Shown in pieces: positions 56,884 to 64,000 of a stretch of 64,000 nt of DNA (its first letter is position 1; every line of letters begins with the position of its first letter). This DNA is from Streptomyces olivochromogenes (GTDB lineage Bacteria; Actinomycetota; Actinomycetes; Streptomycetales; Streptomycetaceae). The position numbers and the translations under genes were made by a program. The stretch is taken from NCBI RefSeq assembly GCF_001514115.1, contig NZ_KQ948459.1, positions 310,001 to 374,000 on the forward strand, given 5' to 3'. The notes under the pieces were generated by a model. That model saw only the letters and a program-made list of their open reading frames with translations, had not been told where the DNA came from and ran no database searches.

Positions 56884-58302
56884 ATGACCGTCGCCGTAGC
56901 GCACCGCAGTGAACACGATCTGCTCGGGGACCGTGACGTCCCGGCCGAGGCGTACTGGGGCATCCACTCCCTGCGCGCCACCGAGAACTTCCCCATCACG
57001 GGAACGTCGATCTCCGCCTACCCGCATCTGATCGAGGCCCTGGCCGCCGTCAAGGAGGCCGCCGCCCGTGCCAACGAGGAACTCGGCCTGCTCGAACCGG
57101 AGAAGGCCATGGCCATCGTCGCGGCCTGCCGGGAGATCCGCGCCGGCAAGCTGCACGACCAGTTCGTGGTCGACGTCATCCAGGGCGGCGCCGGCACCTC
57201 GACGAACATGAACGCCAACGAGGTCGTCGCCAACCGGGCGTTGGAGCTCCTCGGCCGCGCCAAGGGCGAATACCAGTACCTGCACCCCAACGAGGACGTC
57301 AACCTCGGCCAGTCGACCAACGACGTCTACCCCACCGCGGTCAAGGTCGCCACCGTCTTCGCGGTGCGCGAGCTGCTCAAGGCGATGGCCGTGCTCCAGG
57401 ACGCGTTCGCCGCCAAGGCCTTCGAGTTCCGCGACGTGCTGAAGATGGGGCGTACCCAACTCCAGGACGCGGTGCCGATGACCCTCGGGCAGGAGTTCTC
57501 GGCGTACGCGGTGATGCTCGACGAGGACCGCAGCAGGCTCGCCGAGGCCGTCGAGCTGATCCACGAGATCAACCTCGGCGCCACGGCCATCGGCACCGGC
57601 CTCAACGCCCCCGCCGGATACGCGGAATCCGCCCGTCGCCACCTCGCCGCGATCACCGGGCTGCCCCTGGTCACCGCCGCCAACCTGGTCGAGGCCACCC
57701 AGGACTGCGGCGCCTTCGTCCAGATGTCCGGTGTGCTCAAGCGGATCGCTGTGAAGCTGTCGAAGAGCTGCAACGACCTGCGGCTGCTGTCCTCCGGGCC
57801 GCGCGCCGGCCTCAACGAGATCAACCTGCCGCCGGTGCAGGCCGGTTCGAGCATCATGCCCGGCAAGGTCAACCCGGTGATCCCCGAGGTCGTCAACCAG
57901 GTCGCCTTCGAGGTCATCGGCAACGACGTCACCATCACCATGGCCGCGGAAGCGGGGCAGCTCCAGCTCAACGCCTTCGAGCCGATCATCCTGCACTCCC
58001 TGTCCGAGAGCATCACCCACCTGCGCACCGCCTGCCTGACCCTCGCCGAGCGCTGCGTCACCGGGATCACCGCCAACACGGAGGCGCTGCGCGCCGCGGT
58101 CGAGAACTCGATCGGCCTGGTGACCGCCCTGAACCCGCACATCGGATACACGGCCGCCACCGACATCGCCAAGGAGGCCCTCGCCACCGGGCGCGGCGTC
58201 GCCGAACTCGTCCTGGAGAAGGGCCTGTTGCCCGCCGAGCGGCTGGCGGCGCTGCTGCGGCCCGAGGTGATCGCGGGCAGCGGCACCCCGCAGGCGGTGT
58301 GA
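56884..58302 (+). CDS. aspA: Aspartate ammonia-lyase
   Basis: The 472-residue enzyme has the fumarase/aspartase fold. The N-terminal GDRDVPAEAYWGIHSLRATENFPI, QGGAGTSTNMNANEV and the mobile-loop signature GSSIMPGKVNPV (catalytic serines near 322-323) are intact. It converts aspartate to fumarate and ammonia. Fumarate from this step enters the citric acid cycle, continuing the asparaginase reaction encoded upstream. A 257-bp gap with two repeats separates it from the asparaginase, so it may have its own promoter. Confidence 0.95.
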   Translation: MTVAVAHRSEHDLLGDRDVPAEAYWGIHSLRATENFPITGTSISAYPHLIEALAAVKEAAARANEELGLLEPEKAMAIVAACREIRAGKLHDQFVVDVIQGGAGTSTNMNANEVVANRALELLGRAKGEYQYLHPNEDVNLGQSTNDVYPTAVKVATVFAVRELLKAMAVLQDAFAAKAFEFRDVLKMGRTQLQDAVPMTLGQEFSAYAVMLDEDRSRLAEAVELIHEINLGATAIGTGLNAPAGYAESARRHLAAITGLPLVTAANLVEATQDCGAFVQMSGVLKRIAVKLSKSCNDLRLLSSGPRAGLNEINLPPVQAGSSIMPGKVNPVIPEVVNQVAFEVIGNDVTITMAAEAGQLQLNAFEPIILHSLSESITHLRTACLTLAERCVTGITANTEALRAAVENSIGLVTALNPHIGYTAATDIAKEALATGRGVAELVLEKGLLPAERLAALLRPEVIAGSGTPQAV

Positions 58303-58344
58303 CCCGATGCGCACCAGGACCGGTCCGGCGGCACAATGGTGATC

Positions 58345-59286
58345 ATGGCTGTGTCTTCGTCGTATCCGTCGTCCCCGACCTTCCAGCCGGTCCTGGAGCG
58401 CATCGCCACCGAGATCGGGCAGACACCCGGCCGCGGCCGGCCCGCCGACTACATCCCGGCGCTGGCCGCCTGCGACCCCCGGCGCTTCGGCATGGCCGTG
58501 GCCGAGCTCGACGGCACGGTGTACGGCGTGGGGGACTGGCGGCAGCCGTTCTCCACCCAGTCCATCACCAAGGTCTTCACCCTCGCCCTCGACCTGGCCC
58601 GTGAGGGCGACGAACTGTGGGAACACGTCGGCCGCGAGCCCTCCGGCAACCCCTTCAACTCGCTGGTGCAGCTGGAGTACGAGAACGGCATCCCGCGCAA
58701 TCCGTTCATCAACGCGGGCGCCCTGGTCGTCACCGACCGGCTCCAGACCCGTACCGGAGACGCGGCCGGCACCCTGCTGGCCTTCCTCCGTGCGGAGAGC
58801 GGCAACGCCGAGCTCACCTTCGACAAGGAGGTGGCCGCCTCCGAGGCCACCCGCGGTGACCGCAACGCGGCCCTCGCCCACTTCATGGCCTCGTACGGCA
58901 ACATCGACAACCCGGTACCGGTCCTCCTCGAGCAGTACTTCCGCCAGTGCTCGATCGAGGCGTCCTGCGCCGACCTCGCCCTCGCCACGGGCTTCCTGGC
59001 CCGGCACGGCCTGCGCGCCGACGGCTCCCGACTGCTCACCCAGAGCCAGGCCAAGCAGGTCAACGCCGTCATGCTGACCTGCGGCACGTACGACGCGGCG
59101 GGCGAATTCGCCTACCGCGTCGGCCTCCCCGGCAAGAGCGGCGTCGGCGGCGGCATCATCGCGGTGGTCCCCGGCCGCTGCACCCTGTGCGTCTGGAGCC
59201 CCGGTCTGGACGAGCGGGGCAACTCGGTGGCGGGCGTGGCGGCCCTGGACCGCTTCACGACACTGACGGGCGTGTCGGTGTTCTGA
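58345..59286 (+). CDS. glsA: Glutaminase
   Basis: The 313-residue enzyme has the serine-dependent glutaminase fold with the SxxK motif S73-I-T-K76 in STQSITKVF and the typical GNPFNSLVQLEYENGIPRNPFINAGA and VGGGIIAVVPG. It hydrolyses glutamine to glutamate and ammonia. ATG 58345 has CACAAT 7 nt upstream and no Shine-Dalgarno, suggesting a leaderless message; ATG 58336 is an alternative. It lies 42 nt after aspA. A hairpin-rich repeat follows the stop codon. Confidence 0.93.
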   Translation: MAVSSSYPSSPTFQPVLERIATEIGQTPGRGRPADYIPALAACDPRRFGMAVAELDGTVYGVGDWRQPFSTQSITKVFTLALDLAREGDELWEHVGREPSGNPFNSLVQLEYENGIPRNPFINAGALVVTDRLQTRTGDAAGTLLAFLRAESGNAELTFDKEVAASEATRGDRNAALAHFMASYGNIDNPVPVLLEQYFRQCSIEASCADLALATGFLARHGLRADGSRLLTQSQAKQVNAVMLTCGTYDAAGEFAYRVGLPGKSGVGGGIIAVVPGRCTLCVWSPGLDERGNSVAGVAALDRFTTLTGVSVF

Positions 59287-59326
59287 GTCCGTACGGGCGG
59301 GGTTCACCCCATCCCGGCTCGGTAGA

Positions 59327-59418
59327 GCGCCCCGTCAGGGCGCGGGGCTGTGACGATATGCGGCTCCGCCGCGTGGGCGCGACAAGCCACAACGCACCCG
59401 CACCCGACGAAGCACCAC
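59327..59418. repeat. Streptomyces intergenic repeat, long form with hairpins
   Basis: GCGCCC-CGTCA-GGGCGC (59327-59343) is followed by ATGCGGCTCCGCCGCGT, which contains GCGGC-TCC-GCCGC, and by GCGCGACAAGCCACAACG. Its ends match the inverse complement of the 56662 repeats, with about 30 extra bases inside. It may also act as the glsA terminator. Confidence 0.75.
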
Positions 59419-59495
59419 GCGGAGGTAACTCTACGGACCCCGCCGGGAAGGCATGGCGTCGCTTTCCGGCCACCCGCCCTTGACACGCTTGCCAA

Positions 59496-60908
59496 GTGTT
59501 GGCCAAGGCTCCCCTCGATCTCCACCGCTGTCAGGCCCTGGGCCTGATCGGTACCGCCTTTCTCGCGCTCGGCGGTGAGACGGCCGGCGCCCTGCCCACG
59601 CGGGACTTCCTCGACCCCGGCTCCGCGCGTGCCGTACTCGGCGTGGTCGGGGTCTACTTCGGTGTCGTCCTGCTGATCGCCGCGTGGGTGCTGCTCGGCA
59701 AGGTCGTACGCGGTCCGCAGCCGCCGACGCCGCGCGCACTGCTGCTGGTGCTCGCGGCCTGGGCGGCGCCGCTGCTTCTCGCGCCGCCGCTGTTCAGCAG
59801 GGACGTGTACAGCTATCTCGCGCAGGGCGCCATGGTCGACGCGCACATCGACGTGTACGCCCACGGGCCCGCGCAGCTCGGCGGCCCGCTCGCCGACGAG
59901 GTGGCACCGGTGTGGCAGCAGACCGCGACGCCGTACGGCCCGGTCTTCCTCGCCGTCGCCTCCGCGCTGTCCGGCCTCACCCGCGGGGAGATACCGGCCG
60001 GGCTGCTCGGCATGCGCCTGGTCGCGCTGCTCGGCGTGGGCCTGATGGCGGCGGCGCTGCCCCGCCTCGCCCGGCACAGCGGTGCCGATCCGGCCGCCGC
60101 GCTGTGGCTCGGCGCGCTCAACCCGCTCGTGCTGCTGCACCTGGTGGCCGGTGCGCACAACGACGCCATCATGCTGGGACTGCTCGGCGTCGGCCTGGTC
60201 GCCGCACGCGGCCGATGGCACCTGCTGGGCGTCGTCCTCATCACCCTCGCCGCCCTGGTCAAGGCGCCGGCCGTGCTCGGCCTGCTGGCGGTGGTGGCGC
60301 TGCGCGGGCGTCGCGGAGTAGTGCGCACGGTCCTGACCACGACCGGGGTCGCGCTCGCCACCACGGCCGCGGTGACCGCCGTGACGGGCACGGGGTACGG
60401 CTGGATCGCGGCCCTGAAGACCCCCGTCTCCCCGCACAACTGGTCGCCCACCAGCGTCCTCGGCCGCGCCACCGGCGCCCTGCTGAAGGATCTCGGCAGC
60501 GGCCTCGCCCCGCTGGCGATGCCCGTCTGGCACGCGACCGGGCTGGTGGTGACCGTCCTGGTCGTCCTGTTCATATGGCTGCGCCTGCGGCCGGGCCCCA
60601 TCTACGCGCTGGGCCTGAGCCTGGGCGCGGTCGCCGTGTTCGGTCCCGCGATCCGGCCCTGGTACGCGCTGTGGGGCCTGTTCCTCATCGCCGCCGCGGC
60701 GCCCAACGGCTCGGTGCGCCACCGGGTCGCGGCAGCCAGTGCGGTACTCGCGCTCGCCGTACTGCCGAGCGGCGGACCGCCGGACGTCGATCAGGTGGTG
60801 CTGGCCGTCTCCGGCGGCGCACTCGCCCTCGTCGTGCTCTGGCAGGCCCGTCAGGCCGCCCGGGCCGAGGAGCCGGCGCAGCCGCCGGTGCTGGGGCGGA
60901 CGGCATGA
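59496..60908 (+). CDS. MptB-like polyprenol-phosphomannose mannosyltransferase
   Basis: The 470-residue protein has about twelve membrane helices. The first loop SRDVYSYLAQGAMV carries the acidic residue typical of GT-C enzymes; later come TATPYGPVFLAV and GAHNDAIMLGLLGVGL, as in MptB, which adds alpha-1,6-mannose in mycobacterial lipomannan synthesis. In Streptomyces a related cell-wall mannan or glycolipid is the likely product. GTG 59496 is used; a TTG follows directly. Its stop overlaps the next start (ATGA). Confidence 0.82.
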   Translation: MLAKAPLDLHRCQALGLIGTAFLALGGETAGALPTRDFLDPGSARAVLGVVGVYFGVVLLIAAWVLLGKVVRGPQPPTPRALLLVLAAWAAPLLLAPPLFSRDVYSYLAQGAMVDAHIDVYAHGPAQLGGPLADEVAPVWQQTATPYGPVFLAVASALSGLTRGEIPAGLLGMRLVALLGVGLMAAALPRLARHSGADPAAALWLGALNPLVLLHLVAGAHNDAIMLGLLGVGLVAARGRWHLLGVVLITLAALVKAPAVLGLLAVVALRGRRGVVRTVLTTTGVALATTAAVTAVTGTGYGWIAALKTPVSPHNWSPTSVLGRATGALLKDLGSGLAPLAMPVWHATGLVVTVLVVLFIWLRLRPGPIYALGLSLGAVAVFGPAIRPWYALWGLFLIAAAAPNGSVRHRVAAASAVLALAVLPSGGPPDVDQVVLAVSGGALALVVLWQARQAARAEEPAQPPVLGRTA

Positions 60909-62290
60909 GACATCTGGACACCGACGGCCGGCGGCTGCTCGGCCTGCTCACTCTCGCCGTCGCGGTCGCCGTGTTCACCGCGACCGTGCCACTGCTGCGC
61001 GACTGGTTCGATCTGCGCGTCTACTACGGCACCGTCGACGCCTGGGTCCATCACGGCGGCCGGATCTACGACTACTGGGTGCCGGGAACCACGTACGGAT
61101 TCACCTATCCGCCGTTCGCGGCCGTGACCATGCTGCCGATGGCGCTGATCGGGCTGCGCACGGCGATCGCCGTCTCCGTGGTGCTCAATCTCGCGGCGCT
61201 GGCGGTCGTGGTGTGGATCCTGGTCGGGCCCGCGCTGCGCCGCTACGGCTGGTACGGCTACGCCCTCGCGGCCTGTCTGCTGCCCCTGCTCGAACCGATC
61301 CGCGACACCTTCAGCTTCGGGCAGGTCAACCTCCTGCTGCTGGCGCTCGTCCTGAGCGACGCCTGGCTGCTGTCCACCGGCCGGGGACGCCGGGCGGGCG
61401 TCGGCATCGGGCTGGCCGCCGCGATCAAGCTGACCCCCGCGCTCTTCATCGGCCTGCTGCTGCTCGGCCGTCGCTGGCGCGCCGCCGGGGTCGCGACGGC
61501 CGTCGCCGCGGCGGCCACCGGTCTCGCGGCCTGGGTGGCGCCGGACGCCTCGCGTTTCTACTGGTCCGAGGCACTGTGGGACACCAATCGCATCGGACGT
61601 CTCGCCTATGTCTCCAACCAGTCGTTGCAGGGCGTCCTGGCCCGGCTCGCCGCACCGGGCGAACCGAGTCGGGCCGTGTGGGCGGCGACCGCCCTGCTGA
61701 TCCTTTGCGTGTGGGCGCGGCGGACCTCGTGGGCGCTGGCCGACGAGGACTGGACGGCCGCGTTCGCCCTCACCGGGCTCGCCGCCTGCCTCCTCAGCCC
61801 GATCACCTGGGTGCACCACCTCGTCTGGCTGCTGCCGTCCTTCGCCGTACTGCTGCACCGGCACCGTGCGCGGGTCGCGGCGGCTCTGTACGCGGTGCTG
61901 TGCAGCAGCGTGGTGTGGCTCTGGTTCGACGACTCCTCCGGCCTCGACGGATTCCTCGGCAGCAACACGTACACGTGGATCACGCTCGGGCTGCTGCTGT
62001 GGCTGCCAGTGGGTCAGTCGCGGGTGGGCCGCACGCCCTTGAGACGCAGGGCGAGGGCCACTCCGCCCGCGCCCAGACCCGCGGCGCCCAGGATCCCGGC
62101 CGCCTCCGGCCAGCCGCCGTCGGGGCCGTCCGCGGAACCGGTCCTCGCCTGTACGGGCGAGGCGCCCGCCGCCGGGACGGACCGGCTGTCGGGGAGCGAT
62201 CCGACGGGTTCGACGTGCCCGGCGGCCGCGAAGCCCCAGTCGAGCAGCGAGCGGGCCTCCTCGTACACCGTGGTGCCGCCGCCCGCCTGA
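60905..62290 (+). CDS. GT87 (DUF2029) membrane mannosyltransferase-like protein
   Basis: The 461-residue frame begins with a helix and the GT87 first-loop pattern DLRVYYGTVDAWVHHGGRIYDYWVPGTTYGFTYPPFA, followed by about eight helices. GT87 enzymes transfer mannose from polyprenyl phosphate (as PimE does). The recognisable domain ends near residue 370. The last ~90 residues are Pro/Ala/Ser-rich and antisense to the carboxypeptidase gene, overlapping it by 277 bp. ATG 60905 overlaps the MptB-like stop codon, so the two are coupled. The tail is probably a readthrough from loss of an earlier stop. Confidence 0.82.
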   Translation: MRHLDTDGRRLLGLLTLAVAVAVFTATVPLLRDWFDLRVYYGTVDAWVHHGGRIYDYWVPGTTYGFTYPPFAAVTMLPMALIGLRTAIAVSVVLNLAALAVVVWILVGPALRRYGWYGYALAACLLPLLEPIRDTFSFGQVNLLLLALVLSDAWLLSTGRGRRAGVGIGLAAAIKLTPALFIGLLLLGRRWRAAGVATAVAAAATGLAAWVAPDASRFYWSEALWDTNRIGRLAYVSNQSLQGVLARLAAPGEPSRAVWAATALLILCVWARRTSWALADEDWTAAFALTGLAACLLSPITWVHHLVWLLPSFAVLLHRHRARVAAALYAVLCSSVVWLWFDDSSGLDGFLGSNTYTWITLGLLLWLPVGQSRVGRTPLRRRARATPPAPRPAAPRIPAASGQPPSGPSAEPVLACTGEAPAAGTDRLSGSDPTGSTCPAAAKPQSSSERASSYTVVPPPA

Positions 62291-63183
62291 GGGTTCATCA
62301 CCGTGACGAGGAGGGTGCGTTTGCCCCGGTGCGCGGCGGCGACGAGCGTGTTGCCCGCGTTGGTGGTGTAGCCGTTCTTGACGCCGATCAGGCCCGGGTA
62401 GGGCGCCACCCCGTCGGCGCCGGTCAGCAGCCGGTTGGTGTTCTGGATCTCGTACGGGTAGCCGTCGCCGGGGAAGCTGGCCTCGGCGGTGGAGCAGTAG
62501 CGCGCGAACTCCGGGTTGCGCAGGCCGGCCCGTCCGAAGACCGCGAGGTCGTACGCCGACGAGACCTGGCCGGGGGTGTCGTAGCCGTCGGGCGACTCGA
62601 CATGGGTGTCGAGGGCGCCCAGCGAGCGGGCCTTGGACTGCATCCGGACCGCCGTCCGGTGCCAGCCGCCGTTCATCGCGGCCAGTACGTGCACGGCGTC
62701 GTTGCCCGAGTTGAGGAAGACGCCGCGCCACAGGTCGGACACGCGGTAGGTGTGCCCCGCGGCCACGCCCACCAGGCTGCTGCCGTCGCCGATGCCCTCC
62801 AGTTCCTCCTCCTTGACGGTGTGCTGGATGCCGGCGGGCAGCGCCGGGAGCACGGTGAGCGCGAAGAGGGTCTTGAGGGTGCTGGCGGGCGGCAGCTTGA
62901 GGTGCGCGTCGTGCGCGGCGAGCACCTCGCCGGTGCCTGAGTCGGCCACCACCCACGACAGCGCCGAGATGTCCGGCAGCTCGGGGGCGTCGGACCGTGT
63001 GCGCACCTGCGTCCCGGCCCGCTGGAGGTAGGGCGTCTGGGAGGCCATGGGTCTCGGCAGGCCCGTACCGGGGCGGGCGAAGGCCGGACTCGGCGCGAGG
63101 GCCAGCGCTCCGGCCACACAGAGGGCGGAGCAGGAGAAGGCGGTCAACGAGACGACCATCCGGGATGGGAATCCGATTGTCAT
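62014..63183 (-). CDS. D-alanyl-D-alanine carboxypeptidase (peptidase S11)
   Basis: The 389-residue protein has a signal peptide (about 1-36, ending AFARP), an S11 domain with SxxK motif S101-T-L-K104, SxN in LNSGNDAV, and KNG in GVKNGYTT (the usual KTG is KNG). It ends with a C-terminal membrane helix (GGVALALRLKG, with basic tail), anchoring it outside the membrane. It trims terminal D-alanine from peptidoglycan pentapeptides. KNG instead of KTG is seen in actinobacterial DacB-type enzymes. ATG 63183 is used; the frame overlaps the GT87 gene on the other strand. Confidence 0.92.
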   Translation of the reverse strand: MTIGFPSRMVVSLTAFSCSALCVAGALALAPSPAFARPGTGLPRPMASQTPYLQRAGTQVRTRSDAPELPDISALSWVVADSGTGEVLAAHDAHLKLPPASTLKTLFALTVLPALPAGIQHTVKEEELEGIGDGSSLVGVAAGHTYRVSDLWRGVFLNSGNDAVHVLAAMNGGWHRTAVRMQSKARSLGALDTHVESPDGYDTPGQVSSAYDLAVFGRAGLRNPEFARYCSTAEASFPGDGYPYEIQNTNRLLTGADGVAPYPGLIGVKNGYTTNAGNTLVAAAHRGKRTLLVTVMNPQAGGGTTVYEEARSLLDWGFAAAGHVEPVGSLPDSRSVPAAGASPVQARTGSADGPDGGWPEAAGILGAAGLGAGGVALALRLKGVRPTRD

Positions 63184-63308
63184 ACCGCAAACGTAGGAAC
63201 GGAGTCGCCGTGCGCCGAGGTGCCAGGCCCGAGCGAGGGGATGCAGTACCCGGATGCCACACGCGGGAGAGGTCCGGGAGGTCCGGCGCGGTGGATTCGG
63301 GGTGGGGG

Positions 63309-64000
63309 TCAGGCGGTGGGCAGGGTCGGCTGGACCTGACGCAGGAAGGCCGCGTTGTCCGGCGTGGCGCGCAGCCGCTCCAGGAGGGTTTCCAGGGCGG
63401 CCTGGGCGTCCCGGGTCTGCAGGGCGCGTCGCAGTCCGCGTACGGCGGTCAACTCGGCCCCGGGCAGGAGCAGTTCCTCGCGGCGGGTACCGGACGGGAT
63501 GATGTCCACGGCCGGGAACACGCGCCGTGAGGCGAGGATCCGGTCGAGGCGGAGCTCCATGTTGCCGGTGCTCTTGAGCTCCTCGAAGAAGTAGTCGTCG
63601 GCACGGGAGCCGGTCTCCACCAGGGCGGTGGCGAGGATGGTGAGCGAGCCGCCCTCCTCGGCGAGGCGCGCGGCGCCGAAGAACCGCTTGGGGCCGTGCA
63701 CCGCGGCGGCGTCGACGCCGCCACTGAGCGTGCGGCCACCGGAGGCGGCCGCGTTGTTGTGCGCGCGGCACAGCCGGGTGAGCGAGTCCATCAGGATGAC
63801 GACGTCCTCGCCCTGTTCGACGAGCCGCTTGGCGCGCTCGACGACGAGCTCGGCCAGGGCGATGTGCTGCTTCGGCGTCTTGTCGAAGGTCGAGGCGTAG
63901 ACCTCGCCGCGGACGGAGCGCCGCATGTCGGTGACCTCTTCGGGCCGCTCGTCGAGGAGCAGCACGATCAGATGGCATTCGGGGTGGTTGCCCGCGACGG
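63309..64000 (-). CDS. rho: Transcription termination factor Rho, C-terminal part (divergent)
   Basis: About 230 residues are visible; the gene continues beyond the window. The part holds the Walker B region CHLIVLLLDERPEEV, the Q-loop-like LMDSLTRLCRAHNNAAASGGRTLSGGVD, and the R-loop GSLTILATALVETGSRADDYFFEELKSTGNMELRLDR, as in Rho. It differs clearly from the strongly conserved Rho (for example YASTFDKTPKQH and HNNAAA), so it may be a second, paralogous Rho. Rho is an RNA-dependent ATPase that releases transcripts. It stands upstream of the carboxypeptidase gene with a 125-nt gap. Confidence 0.85.
   Translation of the reverse strand, partial: VAGNHPECHLIVLLLDERPEEVTDMRRSVRGEVYASTFDKTPKQHIALAELVVERAKRLVEQGEDVVILMDSLTRLCRAHNNAAASGGRTLSGGVDAAAVHGPKRFFGAARLAEEGGSLTILATALVETGSRADDYFFEELKSTGNMELRLDRILASRRVFPAVDIIPSGTRREELLLPGAELTAVRGLRRALQTRDAQAALETLLERLRATPDNAAFLRQVQPTLPTA

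Noticed and set aside
59480..59485. Perfect -35 TTGACA just before the MptB-like gene
   Set aside because: A -10 box would have to lie inside the coding region after the start codon, and none is seen 16-19 nt downstream. It may be chance, or the true start may be later.
1..64000. CRISPR arrays, tRNA and rRNA genes, insertion sequences, prophage or plasmid origins
   Set aside because: No regularly spaced repeats, cloverleaf-like sequences, transposase, integrase or replication motifs were found by reading both strands; short or degenerate cases could be missed without a search tool.

Overview
The window is a very G+C-rich piece of an actinobacterial chromosome, almost certainly Streptomyces. 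The evidence is third codon positions that are nearly all G or C, many GTG starts, many start codons with a -10 box only 6-7 nt upstream (leaderless mRNAs), TerD, DUF2180 and PAS-SpoIIE phosphatase genes typical of the genus, and dispersed intergenic repeats I recognise from Streptomyces genomes. No tRNA, rRNA, CRISPR array, insertion sequence or prophage was seen.

Layout. 1-5.2 kb: the end of an FtsX-type ABC permease, an RsbW-like ATPase, a 1.5-kb repetitive stretch without a convincing gene, and a Cds1-type cysteine desulfhydrase behind two abutting perfect dyads. 5.3-18.6 kb: SRPBCC protein, DeoR regulator, a large membrane protein whose hydrolase motifs are split by a membrane domain, a beta-helix/AAA+ fusion, MOSC protein, TerD protein, HpnB-like glycosyltransferase, glutamate racemase paralogue. 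18.6-29.2 kb: polymer ligase-like protein, apolipoprotein N-acyltransferase, Nudix, PAS-SpoIIE phosphatase, GT39 glycosyltransferase, alpha-L-fucosidase, a flavin monooxygenase-like protein, SseB protein.

29.3-39.2 kb is a sulfonate-sulfur operon on the minus strand: a 28-codon cysteine-containing leader peptide, a hydrolase, rhodanese, SsuC, SsuB, a first SsuA, an SsuD-like monooxygenase, a second SsuA, an acyl-CoA dehydrogenase-like flavoenzyme and a GlcD-type oxidase. Most junctions overlap by 1-4 nt. A divergent LysR gene faces the operon. 39.2-42.2 kb: a channel-like membrane protein, a lone PqqB-like protein, MarR and VOC proteins.

42.3-50.5 kb is a galactan-utilisation locus: a secreted GH53 endo-galactanase and an intracellular GH42 beta-galactosidase on the plus strand, and a binding protein, two permeases and a LacI repressor on the minus strand. 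The divergent promoters share a -35 region, and a LacI-type operator covers the minus-strand -10 box. GH53 should cut galactan outside the cell, the ABC system import the oligomers, and GH42 finish them.

50.6-53.4 kb: a small HTH gene, then a fluoride riboswitch driving crcB-DUF190-crcB, then uppP. 53.4-59.3 kb: a GntR regulator translationally coupled to an asparagine permease and an asparaginase, followed by aspartate ammonia-lyase and glutaminase. Together these convert Asn and Gln to Asp, Glu, fumarate and ammonia. 59.5-64 kb: an MptB-like mannosyltransferase, a GT87 protein that runs antisense into a D-Ala-D-Ala carboxypeptidase gene, and the C-terminal part of a divergent Rho factor cut by the window edge.
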